A DNA stretch of 64,000 nucleotides from Methanoregula sp. (GTDB taxonomy: Archaea > Halobacteriota > Methanomicrobia > Methanomicrobiales > Methanospirillaceae). Made by a program: the position numbers and the translations under genes. Below are positions 35,242 to 41,142 of this stretch, piece after piece; within the stretch, counting starts at the first letter, position 1, and every line of letters starts with the position of its first letter. Where the stretch lies: NCBI GenBank assembly GCA_028679075.1, contig JAJRCF010000017.1, positions 1-64,000 on the forward strand, read 5' to 3'. Below the pieces are notes generated by a model that was not told where the DNA came from, ran no database searches, and worked only from the letters and a program-made list of their open reading frames with translations.

Positions 35242-36473
35242 TCGGCGATATCTTCCTCCAGCTCTCGGTGCGCAGCGTGAAGCTGAACTTCACGCGTTCT
35301 CTCCTTGCATCGATAGGTATCGTGATCGGCGTTGTCGCCATCTCGACCATGGGAATGCTCGGGACCAACATGTCCCTACAGGTCGAGGACCAGCTCTCGG
35401 CAAGCGCGAACACGATTGTCATCACAGCAGACGCCATCCGGATGGGGCCGCCGGGTACGAGTTCATCATCCTCGTCATCATCAGGTATCTCCAAGACCCA
35501 GCTGAATAAGATAAAAGCTGCGGTAGGAACGAACGGGACGGTCATTCCGCTGTACTCGACGACGACGCAGTTCACTTCAGGAAATGTCCAGGGGCGCGGG
35601 ACCATTTACGGGATGAACCCGAGCGATGTGAACGAGTTTTTGACCATCGGGAACGGGACCAATATCGCTGGTATCAATGAAGCGCTCATCGGGTTATCCC
35701 TTGCAGAGTCAATAGGAGTGGATGTCGGTGACCGGCTCAAGGTCAGTTCCGCATCAGAAGGCCCCCCCACGAATTCCTCCTCGTCAGCGTCCCGTGCAAC
35801 CATCACGGTCGTCGGGATCATCGATGACCGTGGCACCGTCACGGACAGCGTGAGCACCGATAACGGGATTGTGGTCTCCAAGGAGTGGTACACCGCCCAG
35901 TATGGCGGCAAGGACCAGTATACCCAGGTCAACGTGATCGTTGACGATACCGACATGATCACCGAGATTGAAGACGCGATCGATGCCAGGATCAACACGG
36001 ACGAGAAGAAACAGTCAATCAGGATCACCGACGCCAGTTCGCAGCTCGATACGATCTCGTCGACCCTGGAGACCCTGACCCTGTTCTGCCTGGCAATCGG
36101 CGGTATCTCGCTGGTCGTGGCAGCAGTCAGCATCTTTAACGTGATGATGATGTCGGTCAACGAACGCGTGCAGGAGATCGGTATCCTCCTCTCTATCGGC
36201 ACGGAGACCGGTGAGGTGCGACGGATGTTCCTGTACGAGGCCTTCATCCTTGGCCTCCTCGGGGCGGGGATGGGCGGGCTGATGAGTATCGTCATCGGAT
36301 ACTCGGTGGTGGATGCGATGATCGGGACAACGGAATACTTCTTCATGCCGGCCAGTATCTTCTACGTCCCCATCGGGATGTTCGTAGGATTAGTGGTCTG
36401 CGTGATCTCCGGGCTCTACCCCGCATGGCGGGCGTCGAACATGGACCCGATCGATGCGCTGAGAAGCGATTGA
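35238..36473 (+). CDS. ABC transporter permease, MacB-like
   Basis: 411 residues. One N-terminal span (about 20-40), a large extracytoplasmic domain (about 45-275) with a Ser-rich loop (SSSSSSSSGIS), then three spans forming the FtsX domain. FNVMMMSVNERVQEIGILLSIG is the classic MacB coupling region, and it ends YPAWRASNMDPIDALRSD, the family's invariant end. It couples with the ATPase upstream (ATGA overlap). The likely role is mechanotransmission or export coupled to the surface protein of the same operon. Confidence 0.92.
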   Translation: MIGDIFLQLSVRSVKLNFTRSLLASIGIVIGVVAISTMGMLGTNMSLQVEDQLSASANTIVITADAIRMGPPGTSSSSSSSSGISKTQLNKIKAAVGTNGTVIPLYSTTTQFTSGNVQGRGTIYGMNPSDVNEFLTIGNGTNIAGINEALIGLSLAESIGVDVGDRLKVSSASEGPPTNSSSSASRATITVVGIIDDRGTVTDSVSTDNGIVVSKEWYTAQYGGKDQYTQVNVIVDDTDMITEIEDAIDARINTDEKKQSIRITDASSQLDTISSTLETLTLFCLAIGGISLVVAAVSIFNVMMMSVNERVQEIGILLSIGTETGEVRRMFLYEAFILGLLGAGMGGLMSIVIGYSVVDAMIGTTEYFFMPASIFYVPIGMFVGLVVCVISGLYPAWRASNMDPIDALRSD

Positions 36474-36604
36474 CATGGAAGGAGGTGACCAGTCCCATGT
36501 CCCTGTTACTCCGGTATTATGTTCAGAGAGTAATTTCAAAGATATCCTCACCAAAAAACCGGCAGCGGGTCCCTCAACGGATAACCAGAAAACGCCGGGA
36601 ATAA

Positions 36605-36623
36605 ATTTTTTATTTTTGTTTAA
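36605..36623 (+). terminator. T-rich terminator after the MacB-type operon
   Basis: TTTTTTATTTTTGTTTAAT about 130 nt after the permease stop. The preceding GCCGGGAATAAA may add weak structure. Typical archaeal poly-T termination site. Confidence 0.5.
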
Positions 36624-36705
36624 TTCCCGTGATCGCACCATCGCGGTTCCGGACCCCCGGGTAAATACTCTTTTACCGGCCGGGGCGGGATTGTGTTGAC
36701 CAGCC

Positions 36706-36765
36706 GGTATAATGAATGCAGGGGGTTGTGCAATATTTCACCCCTCTCATGCACCGAATATAAGA
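36706..36765 (+). promoter_or_regulatory. Promoter P3: GGTATAATGAAT box and TATA GAATATAAGA, 50 bp apart
   Basis: GGTATAATGAAT (36706-36717, 9 of 12 bases matching GGTTCAATTAAT) and GAATATAAGA (36756-36765). The stretch before the TATA box (CAATATTTCACCCCTCTCATG) is nearly the same as at the lipoprotein promoter near 37318. A hairpin, GATGACT...AGTCATC, begins 34 nt after the TATA start, as it does in the lipoprotein leader. No protein gene follows. Confidence 0.6.
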
Positions 36766-36784
36766 GCCGCTGCGGTGATCGTGA

Positions 36785-37260
36785 TGCAGGATGACTACCC
36801 GGCAGGGCAGTCATCAGGACCTGGAGGTGGTTGCCAGAAGACCAGCACCGTGAAGCACTGACACGATAGCCGGCCAGGTTGGTGTCCTCCCGCTCTCACG
36901 GGACCGTGCAGGGCAGGGAAGGCAACCGGGCAGGGCCGGCACCCAGTGGGCATGAAGGCCCCGGTCAGCAGGGGCCGGTACCAGGGTCTCATACGAGGCC
37001 CTGCCAGAGGATGCACAAGGTTCAGGAGAATTACAAAAACCCGAGGAGGACAGTCAGTCTGTCAACTGCCAGGAACCCCATGGGGGGAAAGCAGCACATA
37101 ACAAACCCTCATGCCAACAGGTTCCTGCGCACGAGATGATCTCATCATTGCCGGGAAGACCGGGCGGGGCCCACAACGCCCTCTCATCCCCGGCACATGT
37201 CACGGAGGGATACGGGGATTTCCCCGGTCCCGGCCGTACCCTCTTTTTAATCCCCTGCTG
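36785..37260 (+). ncRNA. Candidate structured non-coding RNA (or decayed gene) behind promoter P3
   Basis: About 480 nt with no credible reading frame but many strong hairpins: GATGACT/AGTCATC (36790-36815), TCCCG-CTCTCA-CGGGA, GGCCCC/GGGGCC with an 8-nt loop, CAGGGTCTC-ATAC-GAGGCCCTG, GACAG-TCAGT-CTGTC, and a long-range CAGGAACC/GGTTCCTG pair (about 37070-37135). It ends with GGGGATTTCCCC and a T5 run (37243-37247). It lacks the conserved cores of RNase P RNA and SRP RNA as far as I can see. The extent is approximate, and a degenerated lipoprotein gene is the main alternative. Confidence 0.35.
37214..37247 (+). terminator. Hairpin plus T-run ending the candidate RNA
   Basis: GGGGATTTCCCC hairpin followed within about 20 nt by CTCTTTTTAA. 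A second small hairpin, CCCTG-CTG-CAGGG, follows at 37252-37264. It lies before promoter P2 and would separate the two transcripts. Confidence 0.4.
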
Positions 37261-37292
37261 CAGGGACTAATCCACCATAATGTACACTCACG

Positions 37293-37352
37293 GGTTCAAT
37301 TAATGCGGTTTCCAGGACAGTATTTCACTCCCCTCATGCGTTGAATATAAAA
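37293..37352 (+). promoter_or_regulatory. Promoter P2: GGTTCAATTAAT box and TATA GAATATAAAA, 50 bp apart
   Basis: GGTTCAATTAAT (37293-37304) is identical to the box at 33031 and is followed by GCGGTTTCC, also shared with it. The TATA-like GAATATAAAA starts 50 bp downstream (37343). It drives the small lipoprotein gene at 37456. Confidence 0.7.
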
Positions 37353-37376
37353 GAGCCGGGGGCCATCTTCATGGCA

Positions 37377-37432
37377 GATGACCTCCCCTGTGGAGATCAT
37401 AGGTCCGGGCCTCAGGGAAGATCCCTGTCCGG
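37377..37432 (+). promoter_or_regulatory. Structured 5' leader of the lipoprotein mRNA (two hairpins)
   Basis: Hairpin 1, ATGA-C-CTCC/GGAG-A-TCAT (37378-37400), starts at the same distance from the TATA box as the P3 hairpin. Hairpin 2 has an outer TCCGG/CCGGA stem and an inner CAGGGA-AGA-TCCCTG stem (about 37404-37432). AAGGAG and the ATG follow. This may set mRNA stability or translation. Confidence 0.5.
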
Positions 37433-37455
37433 ATACCAAAAAGGAGACATATCCC

Positions 37456-37839
37456 ATGAAAAGAAGCATTATCATCATGTTGGTCGCGTCAGCGATCCTC
37501 GTAGCAGGAATTCTTGTCGCGGGCTGCACGTCAGATTCCGGAAGTTCTTCCACGCAATCTGCCGCATCCAGCCCGGCATCGTCCGAGCAGGTCCAGGCCA
37601 CACCCGCTGCAAGTGCAGCCGGGTCATCAGAACAATCCGGCACAGCTCCAGCGGGAGTGGAGATAAATGGTACCAGACCCTCCGGCACACCTCCGGATGG
37701 TATGCAGATGAATGGCACCGCACCCGCCGGCGGCCCGGGTGGCATGCAGGGTAACGGCACTGCACCCTCCGGGGAAAAGCCGTCCGGTGAGAAGCCCTCC
37801 GGTACACCCCCGTCGGGTACCCCGGCAACCAGTACATAA
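37456..37839 (+). CDS. Small Pro/Gly/Ser-rich lipoprotein
   Basis: 127 residues. Signal peptide with lipobox LVAGC (C24), then a wholly low-complexity mature part: Ser/Ala-rich (about 25-60), then repeats of the type NGTAPAGGPGGMQGNGTAPSG and GEKPSGEKPSGTPPSGTP. The NGT sequons could be N-glycosylated. AAGGAG at 37441-37446 gives a strong ribosome site. It has no recognised domain. It shares its promoter type with the surface-protein operon (33215) and the GT39 gene (41143), both of which also encode Gly/Met-rich segments. Confidence 0.75.
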   Translation: MKRSIIIMLVASAILVAGILVAGCTSDSGSSSTQSAASSPASSEQVQATPAASAAGSSEQSGTAPAGVEINGTRPSGTPPDGMQMNGTAPAGGPGGMQGNGTAPSGEKPSGEKPSGTPPSGTPATST

Positions 37840-37982
37840 CCTGGCAGTGGGGATCGCAAAACAGATCTGGTAATCAGCCAGATCCCCTTTTATTCAGTAT
37901 TTCATAAGGATTGCCGGTTATGCCGGTAATTAAAAGGTTAATTCTGATTTAAAAAATCGCGTGAAGACAGGCGCTGTCCCGG

Positions 37983-40031
37983 TTATTCTTCGTAACCCAG
38001 ATGCCGGAGATCGGCAAGGACGTCGGCAATGGATGCATACCGGTCCTGCGGTTTTTTCTGCAGGCATTTCTCGATGATGCGCCTGATCGCGTCCGCGTTC
38101 CTTCCTGAGGGTTCCGGGGGCAGCGGCGTATCGTGGAGGATCGCCTGCGTAATCTCCCCCATACCGGTACCACTGAACGGCAGCCTGCCGGTCACCATCT
38201 CGTAAAAGAGGACGCCGAGCTGGTAGATATCCGTCGGTTTCCCGGCCTCACCATAGATATTCGGGGCGAGCTGCTCGGGTGCAGCATAGTGCAGTGAGAA
38301 ACTGATCACGCCGGTATGTTTTGTGTCCGTGAGCGCCTTTGCGAGCCCCCAGTCCGTGATCTTCGGGATCCCCCCGGCAGTGATAAGGACGTTTTCCGGC
38401 TTGATGTCACGGTGGGCAATACCCTGTTCGTGGGCATACCGGAGCCCCTCTGCCACACCGGATATAATTGTTACCGCCTTATCCGTGTCAAGGGGGAATT
38501 TCATCAGGGCAAGGGACGATTCGACATACTCCATCTCGATGTAGGGCATGGGGAAGATGTTTGCTGCATACATCTCGACGATATTTTTATGGTGGAGCCC
38601 CTGCCAGATATGCAGCTCCTTGGTGAACTGCGAGCCCGTCACCTCGTCAAACCGGACCGGGATCTTCACCGCCACGTGGCGGCCTTCGTCTGGATCCCAT
38701 GCCCGGAATACCCGGCCCACTCCCCCCTCTCCCATGTATTCTGCGTCGGGATACTTCCTCTCCAGTCCGGGCGGGAGGTGGGCGGTGAAATATGACTGGT
38801 CCTTCCATTCCCCGGACGCCGGATCTGTTGTCCCGGGCCGCTTTACAACCGTTGCATTGGTCGTGGGGCTGGCCTGTACATACTCCACGTGGGCTGCCGG
38901 TGGATGCACCTTCCTGCGGCTCCGCTCGACCCACACGCCGATAATCACGGAGACGATGATGACGATGAGGATCACCACCAAGAACAGGAGCAGGATCCCG
39001 GGAAACCCCCCGGGCGGCGGCGTTGTTCCTGCCCCGGGTCCGGAGGAAGGGACCGTTCCCGGGTACTGTCCCTGGCTCCCCGGGACGTCGGAGACCTGCG
39101 GGTTCTGGACCGGCTGGTCCGGGAGCTGCTGTTGTTCTGCCCCGGCCGGGATGTCCGGATGCGAGGCAGGACCGCTCATACCGGTGGCATTCGTGGGGAG
39201 GGTACTCTTCACGAGCAGGGAATATGCGCCGGGCAGGCTGATGAGCGGGGCATGGTCGGATATCTCTGCTGCACCTGCCGCTCCCGAGGAGGCGGCTGCT
39301 GTCTCCAGTACGGTGTAGGACGAATCCCCGACACCGTCGCCATTGCTGTCCGTTCCGGTATACGCTTTCCAGGAATTACCCAGCGGGCCGGAGAAGCTGT
39401 TCCCCCCATATCCATAGTCCTGGCGGGCCTGGTACCACAGGTTATCGGTTGACTGGCCGGTCACCTCGACGGTGTTTCCGAACTGGTTGAGGAAGAAGGT
39501 GTTGGAACGCGATGAGCGGTCGATCGTGACCCCGATGCTGTTGTTTACGAGGGTGTTTTCGGAGAAGATATTATTCGCCGCATTCTTTAGTTCAATCCCC
39601 CGGGACATCCCATCGATCGAGATATCGCTGATCCGGTTGTTGTCCGATCTCACGAGGAGCCCGGCCTGGGCCGTGCCGGAGATATGCAGCCCGTTGAGCG
39701 TGATCCCGTCGGCTTCAAGGGTGATCCCGGCACGGGAGTCATCCGCGACGATGGTCGGGGGGCTGGCCGTGTCCAGCGCACCAAACACGATGGACCGGTC
39801 AATGACCAGGCTCTCATGGTACGTCCCCGCGGGGATAAAGACAGAATCGCCGTTGGCTGTTGTGTTGATCAGGCCCTGGATCGTTCCGTTCCCGGTCGCA
39901 TTGTACATGTAGACCGTTGCGGACACCGGCGGGATTGTCAAGAAAAGGGTGACGAGGAGCAGGACCGGCAGTACGGCACGCAGTTGCTGGATATTCCCCC
40001 TCCCTGGTCCTGGACCGCTGTTGCCCGCCAT
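37983..40031 (-). CDS. Receptor-like Ser/Thr protein kinase with beta-helix ectodomain
   Basis: 682 residues. Signal/anchor segment about 18-38. Extracytoplasmic right-handed beta-helix repeats of the NosD/PbH1 kind (about 50-190: GITLEADGITLNGLHISG, AGLLVRSDNNRISDISIDG, GIELKNAANNIFSENTLVNN). A Pro/Gly-rich linker, then one membrane span (345-366). Kinase domain about 429-660 with Gly-loop GEGGVGRV (434-441), K456, E472, HRDIKPEN (540-547), DWG in place of DFG (560-562) and APE (584-586). All catalytic residues are present. It starts 7 nt after the FHA regulator gene and is probably co-transcribed. Confidence 0.9.
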   Translation of the reverse strand: MAGNSGPGPGRGNIQQLRAVLPVLLLVTLFLTIPPVSATVYMYNATGNGTIQGLINTTANGDSVFIPAGTYHESLVIDRSIVFGALDTASPPTIVADDSRAGITLEADGITLNGLHISGTAQAGLLVRSDNNRISDISIDGMSRGIELKNAANNIFSENTLVNNSIGVTIDRSSRSNTFFLNQFGNTVEVTGQSTDNLWYQARQDYGYGGNSFSGPLGNSWKAYTGTDSNGDGVGDSSYTVLETAAASSGAAGAAEISDHAPLISLPGAYSLLVKSTLPTNATGMSGPASHPDIPAGAEQQQLPDQPVQNPQVSDVPGSQGQYPGTVPSSGPGAGTTPPPGGFPGILLLFLVVILIVIIVSVIIGVWVERSRRKVHPPAAHVEYVQASPTTNATVVKRPGTTDPASGEWKDQSYFTAHLPPGLERKYPDAEYMGEGGVGRVFRAWDPDEGRHVAVKIPVRFDEVTGSQFTKELHIWQGLHHKNIVEMYAANIFPMPYIEMEYVESSLALMKFPLDTDKAVTIISGVAEGLRYAHEQGIAHRDIKPENVLITAGGIPKITDWGLAKALTDTKHTGVISFSLHYAAPEQLAPNIYGEAGKPTDIYQLGVLFYEMVTGRLPFSGTGMGEITQAILHDTPLPPEPSGRNADAIRRIIEKCLQKKPQDRYASIADVLADLRHLGYEE

Positions 40032-40038
40032 CTGTCGT

Positions 40039-40806
40039 TCACTCGTTTACTACGAACAGGAACCGTGCGGAACTCTCGCCGATCGCGAGGTCGATGACGT
40101 CGCCATTCTTCAGCACCGTCTTTGTCATCGGCGTGATGAGCCCGGCATTGATATAGGTCCCGCTCGAACTCCCCCGGTCCTCGATAAACCACTCCTCCCC
40201 CGACCGGAAGATGATGGCATGGGGTTTTGTGATCCGCGTCACTGCCGCGTATTCCACGGGAAGTGCGATGTCCCCTTCCTTTGCCGCTGCCGGGAAATCC
40301 GGATCGATCCGGCCGATGCTGGCACGGTCCTTTTTCAGGAGGAAGGTCCTCCCGGCTGCGCCGCCCTCCACGAGGTGCAGGGCCGGGCACTGTCCTCCCG
40401 ATTCTTCGAGGAGTGCCTTTTTGATGGGGCCGATGCGCGAGTGGAGGTCCCCGTATCCCATCGGGATGTTGATGCTGGAGAAGACACCGATGTTCCGGAT
40501 CAGTGTCTCGAGCCCCCCGTCAACAAGGGAGAATTTCCAGACCGGGTGGATGCCCTTGACGGTCTCCCTCCCGAACCCTGCCTCCTTCTTTACCAGGCCG
40601 ATGACAACGAGCTGGTCGATGTGTTTCTTGGTGTTGGCATAACTGGTATCGATGCGGGAGGCGATCTCGCTGATCTCGCGGGGTTCCTTCTCGATGACCT
40701 TGAGTATCTTCAGCCGCACCGGATTCGACAGGACCTCAAGGTACTCGGATAACTCCTTTAAAAATGCCGGATCTGTTGAAATGGAAACAGTCTGTTTGTC
40801 GGACAT
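40039..40806 (-). CDS. Winged-helix (ArsR-like)–FHA fusion regulator
   Basis: 255 residues. N-terminal winged helix (about 20-95: LEVLSNPVRLKILKVIEK, then EISEIASRIDTSYANTKKHIDQL). FHA domain at about 142-252 with IGR (164-166), TRITKPHA (190-197; the usual Ser three before His is T193) and RGSSSGTYIN (211-220). FHA domains bind phosphothreonine, so the kinase encoded directly downstream is the natural partner, perhaps autophosphorylating and recruiting or releasing this DNA-binding protein. An inverted repeat 46 bp upstream suggests autoregulation. Confidence 0.9.
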   Translation of the reverse strand: MSDKQTVSISTDPAFLKELSEYLEVLSNPVRLKILKVIEKEPREISEIASRIDTSYANTKKHIDQLVVIGLVKKEAGFGRETVKGIHPVWKFSLVDGGLETLIRNIGVFSSINIPMGYGDLHSRIGPIKKALLEESGGQCPALHLVEGGAAGRTFLLKKDRASIGRIDPDFPAAAKEGDIALPVEYAAVTRITKPHAIIFRSGEEWFIEDRGSSSGTYINAGLITPMTKTVLKNGDVIDLAIGESSARFLFVVNE

Positions 40807-40851
40807 GGTTGGATCACCCGGAACAAGTCCCTCTGCCTACAGGATGGAAAT

Positions 40852-40867
40852 GTATGGATTACCATAC
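40852..40867. promoter_or_regulatory. Palindrome GTATGG-ATTA-CCATAC upstream of the FHA regulator
   Basis: Perfect 6-bp arms around a 4-bp centre, 46 bp before the regulator's ATG. ArsR-type winged-helix proteins commonly bind such sites. It overlaps the probable core promoter of the minus-strand operon (CAATAATAGTAT on that strand). Confidence 0.5.
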
Positions 40868-40986
40868 TATTATTGTGTGTGATAAAATAGGTTGGTATTT
40901 TTTTGATCTGCCGGGTCCCGTGGGTGATCTGACGGAGGAACCGTGCTGGGGGTCTCCCTGATATGCCGCGATATATGATCCGGCCG

Positions 40987-41048
40987 GGTTCAATACATCC
41001 CTACACGGTATCATCGTCTCACCACGGCTGTATCATCAATATATAATA
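40987..41048 (+). promoter_or_regulatory. Promoter P4: GGTTCAATACAT box and TATA CAATATATAATA, 50 bp apart
   Basis: GGTTCAATACAT (40987-40998; 10 of 12 matching P1/P2) and CAATATATAATA starting at 41037, again exactly 50 bp. A GCGTTA/TAACGC hairpin begins 33 nt after the TATA start, echoing the P2 and P3 leaders. It drives the GT39 gene. Confidence 0.6.
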
Positions 41049-41142
41049 CCGGTCTTCCAAGGGACAACCGCGTTATTGACGGAGAGGTGCGATAGTAACG
41101 CCGCACTCTCTCCCGTATCGATTCTGTCCAGGACCGCTTCGC

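Larger units (their letters stand above)
40807..41142. other. Divergent control region between the FHA-regulator/kinase operon and the GT39 gene
   Basis: 336 nt. It holds the palindrome at 40852-40867 near the regulator start, an AT-rich stretch with a T-run (40898-40904), promoter P4 (40987-41048) for the glycosyltransferase, and a GCGTTA/TAACGC hairpin at 41070-41101 in its leader. No gene. Confidence 0.55.

Noticed and set aside
36879-37139. Short reading frame with Gly/Pro-rich content after promoter P3
   Set aside because: Starts with a rare codon, has no ribosome site, signal peptide or conserved pattern, and lies over strong hairpins. Treated as part of the candidate RNA or decayed DNA.
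36785-37260. Possible RNase P RNA or SRP RNA
   Set aside because: The region lacks the conserved GAGGAAAGTCC-type and SRP S-domain core sequences I would expect, so neither name was assigned.
38548-39318. Open frame antisense to the receptor kinase
   Set aside because: Shadow of the kinase gene. The minus strand carries all kinase motifs in frame.
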